DNA of 64,000 nt from Stappia sp. MMSF_3263. Lineage in GTDB: Bacteria; Pseudomonadota; Alphaproteobacteria; Rhizobiales; Stappiaceae. Position 1 is the first letter of the stretch. Each line of letters begins with the position of its first letter. The notes beneath the pieces were generated by a model, which saw nothing but the letters and a program-made list of their open reading frames with translations, was not told where the DNA came from and did no database searches. Where the stretch lies: assembly GCF_030733745.1 (NCBI RefSeq), contig NZ_JASHIK010000005.1:124001-188000 (forward strand). The letters are read 5' to 3'. The position numbers and the translations under genes were made by a program. Positions 45,554 to 55,050 of the stretch are shown here, in pieces.

Positions 45554-46056
45554 GGCGAGGGGTCCCGTTGCTGTGCGCTGCGCGCCAGATGGGCGAGACG
45601 GTCGAGATAGCCCTGGAGGATGAAGGCCGCGGCCATCTTGTCGACCAGTTCCGCGCGGCGCGCGCGCGAACGGTCGGCCTCGATCAGCGTGCGGGTGACG
45701 GCGGCCGTCGACAGGCGCTCGTCCCAGGCGGTCATCGGCAGGTCCGTCAGGGGAGCCAGGTTGCGGGTAAACGAGCGGGTGGCCTGGACGCGTGGACCTT
45801 CCGAGCCGTCCATGTTCAGCGGCAGCCCGATGACCAGGCCGCAGATTTCGTGTTTGGCGCAGACTTGCAGAAGGAGGGCCGCGTCGAGACCGAACTTCTT
45901 CCGGCGGATGGTCTCCAGCGGCGAGGCGATGCCGCGCCCGAGATCCGAAAGCGCCAGGCCGATCGTCTTGGTGCCGAGATCGAGGCCGAGCAGCCGGCGC
46001 CCCGGGGGCAGGACAGCGGCGAAATCTTCGTGCGACAGGAGCGGATCGTGGGCCAT
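45550..46056 (-). CDS. ruvX: Holliday junction resolvase RuvX (YqgF family)
   Basis: The 168-residue RNase H-fold protein has [40 protein letters not shown] and [14 protein letters not shown], the complete YqgF motif set. It is implicated in pre-16S rRNA 5' end maturation and described as a Holliday junction resolvase. It is first in the ruvX-AEC-pyrB-pyrC-plsY-dprA series and divergent from the metal-dependent hydrolase gene. Confidence 0.94.
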   Translation of the reverse strand: MAHDPLLSHEDFAAVLPPGRRLLGLDLGTKTIGLALSDLGRGIASPLETIRRKKFGLDAALLLQVCAKHEICGLVIGLPLNMDGSEGPRVQATRSFTRNLAPLTDLPMTAWDERLSTAAVTRTLIEADRSRARRAELVDKMAAAFILQGYLDRLAHLARSAQQRDPSP

Positions 46057-46194
46057 CTTCCGGCTTTAGCACGGCGATGCGCGGGCGAACAGATCGCGGG
46101 ATTGCCCTCGCCGCACAGGCGGCTAGATTCCCACCGGACATTCACGCTGCGGGAGCGGCTCCCGGGGCAAACCCGAAAACCTTGAGGCAATGCA

Positions 46195-46902
46195 ATGAAG
46201 ATCACCCATCTTGGCCACGCCGCCTTTCGCGTCGAAATTCCCGGAGCGACGATCCTCATCGACCCGTTCCTTTCCGGAAACCCGTCCTTTCCCGCCGACA
46301 TGAGCGTCGAGCAGGCGAGCGAAGGGGTGACCCATATCCTGCTGACACACGGGCATGACGACCATATCGGCGACACGATCGCCATCGCCAGGGCGACCGG
46401 CGCGCAGGTCACGGCGAATTTCGAAATCGCCATGTGGGCGCAGTCACAGGGGCACGAGAACATCAACCCGATGGGCTGCGGGGGCACCGTCGATGTCGGC
46501 CCGTTCGCGGTCTCGCTTACCCAGGCGCACCACACCTCGTCGTCGCTCGCCGACGGCTGGCCGCCGGTCTATATGGGCCAGCCGAACGGCATTGTCGTGC
46601 GGGCCAAGGACCAGCCGGTGCTCTACCACATGGGCGACACCGACATTTTCGGCGATATGGCACTGGTCAATGAGCTCCATGCGCCGAAGGTCGGCATCGT
46701 GCCGATCGGTGACCGCTTCACCATGGGCGCGCGCACGGCCGCGCTCGCCTGCCGCCGCTATTTCGACTTCGACACGGTCATCCCCTGCCACTACGGCACG
46801 TTCCCGATCCTCGACCAGTCGGCGGATGCCTTCGTCGCCGAGATGGGCGACCAGGGCTCGCGCGTGAAGGTGACGGCGCCGGGCGGATCGCTGGAGGTCT
46901 GA
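46195..46902 (+). CDS. metal-dependent hydrolase of the UPF0173 metallo-beta-lactamase family
   Basis: The 235-residue protein has the metal-binding THGHDDHIGD (His52, His54, Asp56, His57), further ligands HHTSS and HMGDTDIF, and a final CHYGTFPILDQ. It is the UPF0173 type, close in size to other members. Substrate is unknown. It is divergent from ruvX and soluble. Confidence 0.9.
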   Translation: MKITHLGHAAFRVEIPGATILIDPFLSGNPSFPADMSVEQASEGVTHILLTHGHDDHIGDTIAIARATGAQVTANFEIAMWAQSQGHENINPMGCGGTVDVGPFAVSLTQAHHTSSSLADGWPPVYMGQPNGIVVRAKDQPVLYHMGDTDIFGDMALVNELHAPKVGIVPIGDRFTMGARTAALACRRYFDFDTVIPCHYGTFPILDQSADAFVAEMGDQGSRVKVTAPGGSLEV

Positions 46903-46960
46903 GGCGGGGCACGCGGGGGGGGGGGCGAGAGTGCCTCGCCCGAAGCCGCACACGCAGGAT

Positions 46961-47010
46961 GTCATCCCCGGCTTGACCGGGGATCCAATGGCCACCGCAG
47001 CCGGGGTGAC
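46961..47010. repeat. palindromic intergenic repeat element
   Basis: A 50-base unit starts GTCATCCCCGG and ends CCGGGGTGAC (near-perfect terminal inverted repeats). The left half folds into a CCCCGG/CCGGGG hairpin with the loop CTTGA. Elements of this type (GTCATxCCCGGxxTTGAxCCGGG) are scattered in many alphaproteobacterial genomes. It lies in the 320-base gap 46903-47225, where I see no gene. Confidence 0.7.
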
Positions 47011-47225
47011 GGTTCTCGCCTGCCGCGACCGGCTCGGAGATGAACGTCTGCGGACCCGCGTGACGCGCAGCCTCCGGGGGCGAGGACATGTCGGCGAGGG
47101 CTGCATCCCCTTTTCGCGCGCCACCTCGCGTCCAGCCCTCTCCCTTCGTCCTCCCGGCCGCAGGCGCAGCCGGGGAGCAGGGATCGGAGAGTCGAGGGCC
47201 TCTCGGTCGAGGTTCTGCCGTGGTG

Positions 47226-47534
47226 CTAGTCCGCGCGGGTTTTCTGGATTTCGCAATCGGACGGCAGGGAGGGTCCCCAGAACCCCTGGTCGAGCCAGCA
47301 GGACATGACGATGTCCGGGCGGTTCTCGATTTCCAGCCTCATGAAGATGTCGTGGTGAACGAGCTTGCAGGTTCCGGATGCGGTCCTGTCGGTGCGATCC
47401 GGCATCGCGTTGATCATCTCGCCGCAGCGCGCCTCGGCAATCTCGACGCTCGCTTGGTAGACCTTCTTCTGAAAAATGAGGAACCCGGAAATCAGGCCTA
47501 GGGCCAGCAGGACTATGACCACGTTCTTGAGCAA
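47226..47534 (-). CDS. hypothetical membrane-anchored or secreted protein
   Basis: The 102-residue protein begins with a signal anchor (MLKNVVIVLLALGLISGFLIF) and has a periplasmic part with four cysteines (EARCGEM, SGTCKLV, VMSCWLD, SDCEIQ), probably paired in disulfides. I do not recognise a family. It stands alone, flanked by the palindromic repeat and the inverted repeat at 47713. Confidence 0.55.
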   Translation of the reverse strand: MLKNVVIVLLALGLISGFLIFQKKVYQASVEIAEARCGEMINAMPDRTDRTASGTCKLVHHDIFMRLEIENRPDIVMSCWLDQGFWGPSLPSDCEIQKTRAD

Positions 47535-47712
47535 CGGCCTCTCCGCGCCTGAAAAATACTGTCGGTCGGCAATGTCTTTGCGAGGATGTCGATCATCATT
47601 GTGATCGCAGTGGGGCAGGGGCGCTTTCTAGGACACCGCAAACACCGTGCTTTTCCGGTTCCGGCTCGCGCTTCGTCTGCCCGGAATGACGCAAAAGAGG
47701 CCGCTTTAACGG

Positions 47713-47756
47713 CTGGACAGATGATAAATGTTCACGTAATGTTCTCATCTGTCCAG
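47713..47756. promoter_or_regulatory. 12-bp perfect inverted repeat upstream of the NTF2-like gene
   Basis: CTGGACAGATGA (47713-47724) and TCATCTGTCCAG (47745-47756) are perfect inverted repeats with a 20-base spacer that contains ATGTTC twice. It ends 13 bases before the ATG at 47770, so it can act as an operator, or as an mRNA hairpin near the ribosome-binding site. Confidence 0.6.
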
Positions 47757-47769
47757 AACGGGTGCAGCC

Positions 47770-48261
47770 ATGACCAACATTGTCCGTCCCTTTGTTTCCG
47801 GCGCGAAAGCGCTGCCGTTTCGTTCCCGCCTTGATGATTACATCGTGACCCTGTCGCGCGGGGATCTGGCCGGCGCGGCCCGTGCGCATTTCGCGCCCGA
47901 CATCCGCCTCTACGACAATGGCTCGCTGGCTGCCGACGGGCTCGAGGCGGTGCTTCGCAAGATGATGCCGGTGCTGCGCCGCTTCACCATGCTGCGCGGC
48001 ACGGTCGACGATCTGGTCTGCGACCGGGCCCGGGAAATGGCGGAGTTCGCCTGCCGCTTCGACGGGGTCGATATCGATGGACGGACGGTGCGCGAGACGG
48101 TGATCTTCCGCCAGAGCTGGCGGCTGGGGCGGATCGTGGAGGAAAGTCAGGAGCGGGGCGGTCGCGTCGACCGGGCCTTTGGCGACGACCGGCTGCTGCG
48201 CAGTCTGGTCAGCGGTGCCCGTGGGATGCCTGCCGGCGATGGCGGACGTATTTGCGCCTGA
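47770..48261 (+). CDS. nuclear transport factor 2 (SnoaL-like) family protein
   Basis: The 163-residue protein has a cone-shaped NTF2-like pattern (LDDYIVTLSRGDLAGAARAH, HFAPDIRLYDNGSLAADG, FACRFDGVDIDGRTVRETVI). These folds bind small hydrophobic ligands or act as isomerases; no function can be assigned. A perfect inverted repeat lies directly upstream, suggesting tight control by a specific regulator. gatC starts 118 bases downstream. Confidence 0.65.
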   Translation: MTNIVRPFVSGAKALPFRSRLDDYIVTLSRGDLAGAARAHFAPDIRLYDNGSLAADGLEAVLRKMMPVLRRFTMLRGTVDDLVCDRAREMAEFACRFDGVDIDGRTVRETVIFRQSWRLGRIVEESQERGGRVDRAFGDDRLLRSLVSGARGMPAGDGGRICA

Positions 48262-48379
48262 GCGCGGGCCAGATCGTGGGCAGTGCCTTGCAGGTGGAAG
48301 GACGCGGGTGATATAGCCCGTGGGAGCGGGCCGGCGGCCCGCGCCGCGAGCCGGTCCACATCCCTTTCGGAGAGTCTGC

Positions 48380-48667
48380 ATGTCCGTCGATATCGATACG
48401 GTGAAGCGCGTCGCCCATCTGGCGCGGATCAAGGTCACGGACGACGAGGCCGGCAAGATGACCGGCGAGCTCAACACGATCCTGGCCTTTGTCGAGCAGC
48501 TTGACGAGGTCGACGTCGAGGGCGTCGAGCCGATGACCTCTGTGGTCAAGCAGGAGATGAAGAAGCGTCAGGACACCGTCACCGATGGCGGCTATCCGGA
48601 CAAGGTGACGGGCAACGCGCCGGCCTCCGACGACAATTTCTTCATGGTCCCGAAGGTCGTGGAATAG
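48380..48667 (+). CDS. gatC: Asp-tRNA(Asn)/Glu-tRNA(Gln) amidotransferase subunit GatC
   Basis: The 95-residue subunit ([40 protein letters not shown]) stabilises GatA in the GatCAB transamidase that makes Gln-tRNA(Gln) and Asn-tRNA(Asn). CGGAGAG precedes the ATG at 48380. A GNAT gene starts 4 bases after its stop codon and gatA follows, so the three are probably one operon. Confidence 0.95.
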   Translation: MSVDIDTVKRVAHLARIKVTDDEAGKMTGELNTILAFVEQLDEVDVEGVEPMTSVVKQEMKKRQDTVTDGGYPDKVTGNAPASDDNFFMVPKVVE

Positions 48668-48671
48668 GATC

Positions 48672-49160
48672 ATGGCCTTCGTGGTGGGTGTCGAGAGCCC
48701 GCTCAGCGACGAAATGCGGAGCCTGATCGGCGAGCTGAATACCGTTCTTCTCGCGCTGTCGCCGCCCGAACATTGCCATCACATGAGCGTCGAGGAGATG
48801 GCGGCTCCGGACACCACCGTCTTCGTCGCCCGCGATCCGGAAAGCGGAGCGGCGCTGGGCTGCGGCGCGCTCCGCCGGCATGGCGGCGGCATCGGCGAGG
48901 TGAAGCGGATGTATACCCGCGAGGCGGCGCGGGGGCTTGGCGTCGGTGGCGAGATTCTCGGCCGCGTCGAGGCGCTGGCACGCGAAGAGGGGTTGCGCGA
49001 ACTGGTGCTGGAGACCGGCGACCGGCACCACGCGGCCTGGCGGGTCTATGAGCGGGGCGGTTTTTCGCGCTGCCCGCCGGTCCTCGATTATCCCGATACG
49101 CCCTTTTCCGTCTTCTATCGCAAGGCGCTGGCGGAGGCCGGCGAGACCTTGCGGGCTTGA
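48672..49160 (+). CDS. GNAT family N-acetyltransferase
   Basis: The 162-residue protein has an acetyl-CoA binding pattern ([41 protein letters not shown]). Substrate is unknown. It is located between gatC and gatA, a placement seen in some alphaproteobacteria, with only four bases between it and gatC. Confidence 0.87.
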   Translation: MAFVVGVESPLSDEMRSLIGELNTVLLALSPPEHCHHMSVEEMAAPDTTVFVARDPESGAALGCGALRRHGGGIGEVKRMYTREAARGLGVGGEILGRVEALAREEGLRELVLETGDRHHAAWRVYERGGFSRCPPVLDYPDTPFSVFYRKALAEAGETLRA

Positions 49161-49258
49161 CGGGAGCCGCGCGGGGCGCGAGACAGGCGCAACGACATGC
49201 CGTGAGCGCGCGGCGCAGACCATTCCAGCGTGACCTAAGTCCCAGCGAGACGACCCAG

Positions 49259-50734
49259 ATGACCGAGCTGACGAAACTGACCCTGGCAGAGGCCCGCGAC
49301 CGGCTTGCCGCGCGCGAGATCAGCGCGAGCGAGCTGACGAACGCCTATCTTTCGGCGATCGAGGCGGCCAATCCCTCGATCAACGCCTATGTCGCGGTCA
49401 CGCCCGAGCGGGCACGGGAGATGGCGGCGCGCTCTGACGAGAAGCTCGCCCGGGGCGAGGGCGGGGCGCTGGAAGGCATCCCGCTCGGCATCAAGGACCT
49501 GTTCGCCACCGAGGGCGTCCACACCCAGGCCTGCAGCCACATCCTCGACGGCTTCAAGCCGCCGTATGAATCGACCGTCACCGCCAACCTGTGGGCGGAC
49601 GGCGCGGTGATGCTCGGCAAGCTGAACATGGACGAATTCGCCATGGGCTCGTCGAACGAGACCTCCCATTACGGCAATGTCGTCAATCCGTGGCGACGCG
49701 CCGGCTCCAACGAGGCGCTGGTGCCGGGCGGCTCGTCCGGCGGTTCGGCCGCCGCCGTTGCCGCCTCGCTGTGCCTTGGCGCGACCGCGACCGACACGGG
49801 CGGCTCGATCCGCCAGCCGGCGGCGCTGACCGGGACGGTCGGCATGAAGCCGACCTACGGGCGCTGCTCGCGCTGGGGTGTCGTTGCCTTCGCCTCCTCG
49901 CTCGACCAGGCCGGGCCGATCACCCGGACGCTGCGCGACAACGCGATCATGATGCGCTCGATGGCCTCCAGCGATCCCAAGGATACGACCTCGGTCGACA
50001 TGGCCGTGCCCGACTACGAGGCGGCGATCGGCCGTTCGGTCAAGGGGTTGAAGATCGGCATCCCGGCCGAATACCGGGTCGACGGCGTGCCGGAGGAGGT
50101 CGACGCACTGTGGGCCAGGGGCATCGAGTGGCTGAAGGCGGCGGGTGCCGAGATCGTCGAGATCAGCCTGCCGCACACGAAATACGCTCTGCCGGCCTAT
50201 TACATCGTCGCGCCGGCCGAGGCCTCGTCCAACCTGGCCCGCTATGACGGCGTGCGCTACGGCTTGAGGGTTCCTGGCGAAGACATTGCCGACATGTACG
50301 AAAACACCCGTGCCGCCGGTTTCGGCACCGAGGTGAAGCGGCGGGTGCTGATCGGCACCTATGTGCTTTCCGCCGGCTACTACGATGCCTATTACCTGCG
50401 CGCCCAGAAGGTGCGCACCCTGATCAAGCGCGACTTCGACCTTGCCTTCGAGGCGGGCGTCGACGCGATCCTGACGCCGGCGACGCCGGACGCGGCCTTC
50501 GCGCCGGGCGCCTTCAGCGGCGATCCGGTGCAGATGTATCTCAACGACATCTTCACCGTGACGGTCAACATGGCCGGCCTGCCGGGCCTTGCCGTGCCGG
50601 CCGGCCTCAACCGCGACGGGCTGCCGCTCGGGCTGCAGCTGATCGGTCGTCCGTTCGACGAGGAGACGCTCTACACGCTCGGCCATGTGATCGAGGAGGC
50701 CGCCGGCCGGTTCGAGCCGGCAAAGTGGTGGTAG
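49259..50734 (+). CDS. gatA: Asp-tRNA(Asn)/Glu-tRNA(Gln) amidotransferase subunit GatA
   Basis: The 491-residue amidase releases ammonia from glutamine for transamidation. The Ser-cisSer-Lys triad is visible: Lys in [10 protein letters not shown], Ser in [12 protein letters not shown] and [11 protein letters not shown]. The frame is open from 49157, but the ATG at 49259 is the family start. A hairpin and a terminator follow at 50749-50851. gatB appears only at the right edge of the window, 13 kb away. Confidence 0.96.
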   Translation: MTELTKLTLAEARDRLAAREISASELTNAYLSAIEAANPSINAYVAVTPERAREMAARSDEKLARGEGGALEGIPLGIKDLFATEGVHTQACSHILDGFKPPYESTVTANLWADGAVMLGKLNMDEFAMGSSNETSHYGNVVNPWRRAGSNEALVPGGSSGGSAAAVAASLCLGATATDTGGSIRQPAALTGTVGMKPTYGRCSRWGVVAFASSLDQAGPITRTLRDNAIMMRSMASSDPKDTTSVDMAVPDYEAAIGRSVKGLKIGIPAEYRVDGVPEEVDALWARGIEWLKAAGAEIVEISLPHTKYALPAYYIVAPAEASSNLARYDGVRYGLRVPGEDIADMYENTRAAGFGTEVKRRVLIGTYVLSAGYYDAYYLRAQKVRTLIKRDFDLAFEAGVDAILTPATPDAAFAPGAFSGDPVQMYLNDIFTVTVNMAGLPGLAVPAGLNRDGLPLGLQLIGRPFDEETLYTLGHVIEEAAGRFEPAKWW

Positions 50735-50748
50735 GCGGATCCTGAATC

Positions 50749-50790
50749 AATTTTCGCGCAGAATCTTGCAAGAATTGCGCGAAAATTTTT
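50749..50790. repeat. 12-bp perfect inverted repeat after gatA, terminator-like
   Basis: AATTTTCGCGCA (50749-50760) pairs with TGCGCGAAAATT (50776-50787), and the loop itself contains the palindrome CTTGCAAG. A TTT follows. It could end gatA transcription together with the next hairpin. Confidence 0.6.
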
Positions 50791-50820
50791 CGCGATTGTC
50801 GCATCGAATTGCGCGTCAAG

Positions 50821-50851
50821 AGGCCCGGAAGGCAGACTTTCCGGGCCTTTT
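50821..50851 (+). terminator. gatA: rho-independent terminator downstream of gatA
   Basis: AGGCCCGGAA (50821-50830) pairs with TTCCGGGCCT (50839-50848) around a short loop and is followed by TTT. Confidence 0.8.
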
Positions 50852-50988
50852 GTCGTTTTCCGGCCGCCTATACGCCCCTCAATCCGGTCCAGTACCGGCG
50901 GATCATGCGCCGGAACAGGCTCCGGGTCAGGGTTCCAGAATAGGCGCTCAAACAGGAGCGGGGACAAGGCAGGCGGCCCCTTCGGATT

Positions 50989-51624
50989 TCAGCTCGCCGC
51001 GGCGCGCCGCCAGCCGATAGCCAGAAGACCGGCGCCGATCATCATCGAACCGCCGGCCCGGTTGATCCACATCCGCACGGAGGGCTTGCGGATGCGGGTG
51101 CGCACAAGCGTGGCCATCAGCCCGTAGGCGGCGGCGTTGAGCGTGGCCAGCACGATGAACGTCACCTCCAGGATCGCCATCTGCGGCAGCAGCGGCTGCG
51201 CCGTGTCGAGGAACATCGGCAGGAAGGCGACGAAGAAGACGATGCTCTTGGGGTTGAGCGCCGTCACCGCATAGGTGTGCAGGGCAATGCGCAGGGCCGG
51301 CGCGCGCGGCGCGTCGGGCTCGACATCGGGGGCCACCGTGACCGGCGCCCGCCACAGCTTGACGCCGAGCCAGACGAGATAGGCGCCGCCGATCCATTTC
51401 AGCGCGGTGAAGAGCGTGGCCGAGGTGGCCAGCAGCGCCCCGAGGCCCAGCATGGAGGCCGTCATCGCGGTGAGGTCGCCAAGCGCGACGCCGATCACCG
51501 TCGCCGAGGCGGCGGCGCGGCCGTGACCGAGCGCGTAGGCCACCACCAGAAGGATGGTCGGGCCGGGGACGGCCAGAAGCACGAAGGAGGCGGCGGAAAA
51601 GGCCAGCCATGTTTCAAGGGTCAT
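50989..51624 (-). CDS. LysE family translocator
   Basis: The 211-residue protein has six hydrophobic segments and LysE/RhtB features (AVPGPTILLVVAYALGHG, GAYLVWLGVKLWR, ALNPKSIVFFVAFLPMF). It should export an amino acid or similar solute. The ATG at 51624 follows GGAG; upstream open frame to 51663 is not needed. It is the first gene on the accessory side of gatA. Confidence 0.88.
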   Translation of the reverse strand: MTLETWLAFSAASFVLLAVPGPTILLVVAYALGHGRAAASATVIGVALGDLTAMTASMLGLGALLATSATLFTALKWIGGAYLVWLGVKLWRAPVTVAPDVEPDAPRAPALRIALHTYAVTALNPKSIVFFVAFLPMFLDTAQPLLPQMAILEVTFIVLATLNAAAYGLMATLVRTRIRKPSVRMWINRAGGSMMIGAGLLAIGWRRAAAS

Positions 51625-51831
51625 GAACAACTCCTGCGGTTTGCAATGCGCCGAGCAATCCACAGCCGCGCGCGCCTGAAAAGGAAAAAAACGGGCCGGA
51701 TGTCCGTTTTAGGAGAGGGCGGGCCGGCGCCTGGGCAGGCCGGTGCCTGAGCGGATCGGCGCCGGGGAACCGGTCAGGGCGTGATGCGTTGGTCCAACGT
51801 GTCCCAACCCGGCCTGAGGACCGAATTTTCA

Positions 51832-51978
51832 ATGAACGATGCTCCTACCGAGAAACCCCCGCAGGAGGCCCGGCAAGGCCGTCGCGGCCGTCCGGTGCTG
51901 CTTGTGCTTGTCCTGAGCGCCACGTTCGCAGCGGTCGCGCTGGCGGTCGTCGGGCTGATCTATTCGCCTGGCGGGTGA
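51832..51978 (+). CDS. 48-residue single-pass membrane protein
   Basis: The short product has a polar, basic N-terminus (MNDAPTEKPPQEARQGRRGR) and one hydrophobic segment of about 23 residues (VLLVLVLSATFAAVALAVVGL). GAGGA lies about 11 bases upstream. Its 3' end overlaps the convergent regulator gene by 19 bases. Family unknown. Confidence 0.5.
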   Translation: MNDAPTEKPPQEARQGRRGRPVLLVLVLSATFAAVALAVVGLIYSPGG

Positions 51979-53054
51979 TCGCGAAAGGCGAGGCCGGACA
52001 GGGTGTGCGGGCCGCGTGTGGCAGGGCCGCCGAAGCGCCTGCGATAGCTTGATGGCGTCACCCCGAAACGCGCGCGGAACTGCCGCCTGAGACTGTCGGC
52101 CGAACCGAAGCCGCAGGCGAGCGAGACGTCCTCAAGCGGCCGGCTTGGCTGCATTTCCAGCAGCATTTGCGCGGCGCGCAGCCGCTCCTGCAGGACGAAG
52201 GCGCCCGGCGTCATCCCGGTGGCGCCGACCACGCGGCGGTGAAACGTCCGCTCGCTCATGCCCGCGCGCCGGGCCAGCGCGTCGATCCCGAGCGGTGCGC
52301 CGAGGTTTGCCCGGATCCAGTCGAAGAGCGGGCCGAGCCGGCCGCTTTCATGGACACTTGCCACGGGGGCGACGACGAATTGCGCCTGGCCGCCGTCGCG
52401 ATGGGCGGGCAGCACCAGCCGGCGGGCAACGCCGTTGGCGAGCCCGGCACCGAAATCCCCGCGCACCACATGCAGGCAAAGGTCGATGCCGGCGGCGGAG
52501 CCGGCCGCCGTCAGGATGTCGCCCTCGTCGATATAGAGCGTGTCCTCGACGAAGCGGATGTTCGGAAAACGGTCCTTCAACGCCGGCAGATAGCGCCAGT
52601 GGGAGGTCGCCCGCCGCCCGTCGAGAAGGCCGGTCGCGGCCAGCACGGCAACGCCGGAGCACAGCGACATCAGCCGCGCGCCGCGCGCGTGCTGCCGGCG
52701 AAGCGCCTCGACCAGCGGGGCGGGCACCGGCTCGCCGATGCCGCGCCAGCCCGGCACGACGATGAGGTCGGCTTCCTCCAGCGCCTCCAGCCCGGCCTCG
52801 ACCGAGACGAAGAGGCCGCCGGCGGCGCGCAACGGGCCGTCCTCGGCGGCGCAGGTGCGGAACCGGTACCAGCCGGGCCCGGCCTCGGGCCGGGGCAGGC
52901 CGAAGACCTCGCAGGCGACGCCGTATTCGAAGGTGCAGAGCCCGTCATAGGCAAGCGTGCAGACCAGGGGCGGGGCTGTTGCCGGGCCTGTCATCGGACC
53001 AGTCATCGGGCCAGTCGTCGGACCGGCCATAGGGGGAGACGTCGGTGCGGTCAT
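51960..53054 (-). CDS. GlxA family transcriptional regulator (DJ-1/PfpI plus AraC-type HTH)
   Basis: The 364-residue regulator has a DJ-1/PfpI-like ligand domain (about 30-195, with LMSLCSGVAVLAATGLLDG) and a C-terminal AraC/XylS HTH (about 265-345, GMSERTFHRRVVGATGMTP and LEDVSLACGFGSADSLRRQFR). The N-terminus is a short tandem TGPM repeat encoded by 12-base repeats, so the true start may be further in (for example 53006). It is divergent from the rhodanese gene at 53194, its likely target. Confidence 0.88.
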   Translation of the reverse strand: MTAPTSPPMAGPTTGPMTGPMTGPATAPPLVCTLAYDGLCTFEYGVACEVFGLPRPEAGPGWYRFRTCAAEDGPLRAAGGLFVSVEAGLEALEEADLIVVPGWRGIGEPVPAPLVEALRRQHARGARLMSLCSGVAVLAATGLLDGRRATSHWRYLPALKDRFPNIRFVEDTLYIDEGDILTAAGSAAGIDLCLHVVRGDFGAGLANGVARRLVLPAHRDGGQAQFVVAPVASVHESGRLGPLFDWIRANLGAPLGIDALARRAGMSERTFHRRVVGATGMTPGAFVLQERLRAAQMLLEMQPSRPLEDVSLACGFGSADSLRRQFRARFGVTPSSYRRRFGGPATRGPHTLSGLAFRDHPPGE

Positions 53055-53193
53055 CAGGCGGGGTGTCCGGTAGTGCGTTTGGCGGTGCGTTTGGCAGAAA
53101 GTGTCGGATCATAGGACGTTCTGCCACTGGCGGCCAGCCCCGCGCCGGCCGAGGATGGCGCCATCCCGCAGGCAACCAGGCAAGAGGTTCGAC

Positions 53194-53601
53194 ATGTCCA
53201 GTCCCGTCACCGAGATCGCCCCCGCCAGCGCAGACGCCGTGCTCGCGCATTACCGCAAGCGCCTCGCCTTCGAGACCGACTGCGCCGACGTCCATGCGGC
53301 GCAGGCAGCCGGCACGGCCGACTTCGTCCTGTGCGATGTGCGCGGCGCGCAGGCTTACAGACGGGCGCATGTGCCCGGCGCGATCAGCCTGCCGGTCGGC
53401 AAGATGAGCGAGCGGCGCATGGCCGAATGGCCGGCGGAAACGCTGTTCGTCGTCTATTGCGCCGGGCCCCATTGCAACGGCACCGACAAGGCGGCGATCC
53501 GCCTCGCCAGCCTCGGCCGCAAGGTGAAGGTGATGATCGGCGGCATGACCGGCTGGGCCGACGAGGGCTATGCCTTCGAGGGGGAGGGCGAGATCATCTG
53601 A
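53194..53601 (+). CDS. rhodanese-like domain protein
   Basis: The 135-residue single-domain rhodanese has VLCDVRGAQAYRRAHVPGAI and the active-site cysteine in VVYCAGPHCNG, followed by VKVMIGGMTGW. The double-cysteine loop differs from the CAAGWR loop of the rhodanese at 3775. It is divergent from a GlxA-type regulator, which probably controls it. Confidence 0.87.
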   Translation: MSSPVTEIAPASADAVLAHYRKRLAFETDCADVHAAQAAGTADFVLCDVRGAQAYRRAHVPGAISLPVGKMSERRMAEWPAETLFVVYCAGPHCNGTDKAAIRLASLGRKVKVMIGGMTGWADEGYAFEGEGEII

Positions 53602-54095
53602 CGAGGCAGGTTCCTGCCTTAGGAGCAGGACTTGCCACCTGCCCGCAGCCAACCGCTGGGCCAGCAAAGGCGGCAGTACAGCGGACTCGGAGGGTGCCGG
53701 AGTGGCCCGTCAAGGCGATGTGTTTGCTAGGAATGCATTTTGGTAGCGGCCTGCATTGAACCCCCGACAGCCATCCTAAAGAAAATCAACGGCTTATGCT
53801 CTCGTAGGAGCTGCTTGCAACGTGCATACAAGTTTTTCTTGATAAATCAATAAATTATCTAATTTTTGTGGTGGCGGAGGACCGCTACAGTCGATCCACA
53901 CACCTACCGGAAATACGCTATAGTCTCCGACCGTTCTCTCGGACATTGGCAGCCTAGCTACGCCTACAGGATTGACCGCTTCGGGGTGTTTCAGACCGTC
54001 CGGTTCCGGAGGGCGATCAAGGGATAGCTGCGCTGTCTGCTGGCCGACCTGGAACTACAGCATGGGTCGCAATCGTCAGGTAAAGAAAGCACCCT
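53602..54095. other. left boundary of a low-GC island, no recognised gene
   Basis: GC content falls from about 53740, with AT-rich stretches around 53820-53870. No supportable reading frame is present. A tRNA-Ser-like 5' half near 53690 was considered and rejected. It may be an integration scar. Confidence 0.4.
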
Positions 54096-54929
54096 CTAGG
54101 AGGACGACAAAGACATTCTGATATTCATATTTGCCGGAACGTGCATACCGGCCTTGATCGTGGTCGGCAGTTGAACGTTGATCTTGTCCTCCGGCTTTGC
54201 CAGTCGGATAGTCTTCATCGCGCGGACCAATAGGGCCATGATCGCAACAGCTCCGTGATCGTCGGCAGGGTCACATGACATCGCGCCGAAGGTAACGCTC
54301 GCCGATTTGGACTTCTTGTCTTCCTCCCAATGTAGCCAGCCGACGCCGGATGTTATCTCTAGGAAGGGAAGCCATTCGCCACTCTTTTCGTCCTTGACGC
54401 TGAGGTTCGGCCATGATCGGCCGATGCGGCACCCGTGCTTGAAGGCGTTGTAAACAGTCTTTTGGCTGAACAGCCGTGCTTGAACAGAGATGAACTTGAT
54501 GACTTCATCGTCTAGGACATTCTCGGTTCCCAAACGGCCCCAGAATTTGGCCGCGATCCATTTGTCGTAGTCAGTAACACCGCGAATTCCGAGTGTGGTG
54601 GGTATCTCTTTACGAGCTACGGATTGCACCGCGTCATTGAATTTTTGGCCGAAGAATTTCTTGGCAAATCGGGGGACTGGCCCATGCGGATGACTACCCA
54701 AGAGAACGGTGAGCAGCGTTTCGATAGCATGAAATCGGGTGAACATCAGGGCGGATGCTTTCATTTCATCCATTCCCTCAAGTAGATCAGCGCCGAAGCC
54801 GCTATCCTTGCTTGGTTTTTCATCTAGGCGGTAGTGCTGATCAATGTCCTTTGTGTAACGAATGCAACTTGCCTGTTTCAAATGGTAGAGTGGATCAATC
54901 TGCGACCAAAATAACTTCTCGACATCCAT
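54096..54929 (-). CDS. protein of unknown function paired with a protease
   Basis: The 277-residue protein, from the ATG at 54929 with GAGGAGGAA upstream, is soluble and contains MFTRFHAIETLLTVLLG near residue 75 and VYNAFKHGCRIGRS near 172. The NAFKH segment could be reminiscent of HEPN-type RxxxxH motifs, but this is weak. GC and codon use are lower than in the flanking core genes. It is divergent from the trypsin-like protease gene across a 120-base gap, so the two likely share regulation. Confidence 0.6.
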   Translation of the reverse strand: MDVEKLFWSQIDPLYHLKQASCIRYTKDIDQHYRLDEKPSKDSGFGADLLEGMDEMKASALMFTRFHAIETLLTVLLGSHPHGPVPRFAKKFFGQKFNDAVQSVARKEIPTTLGIRGVTDYDKWIAAKFWGRLGTENVLDDEVIKFISVQARLFSQKTVYNAFKHGCRIGRSWPNLSVKDEKSGEWLPFLEITSGVGWLHWEEDKKSKSASVTFGAMSCDPADDHGAVAIMALLVRAMKTIRLAKPEDKINVQLPTTIKAGMHVPANMNIRMSLSSS

Positions 54930-55050
54930 TCTGGGTTCCTCCTCTAATGTCTTGGAAATTTGCCGCAACGCAGCGTTATTGAAGGGGCCGCGGCATGGTG
55001 CTCACAATATCCCACTTATTTTTGTCGGCACAGGCAACGCTCACTCCACT

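Noticed and set aside
53687-53780. A tRNA-Ser-like 5' half (GGAGGGTGCCGGAGTGG) at the edge of the low-GC island
   Set aside because: The anticodon stem pairs poorly and no T-arm (GGTTCGAATCC type) or matching acceptor end follows, so it is not a tRNA gene; at most a decayed remnant.
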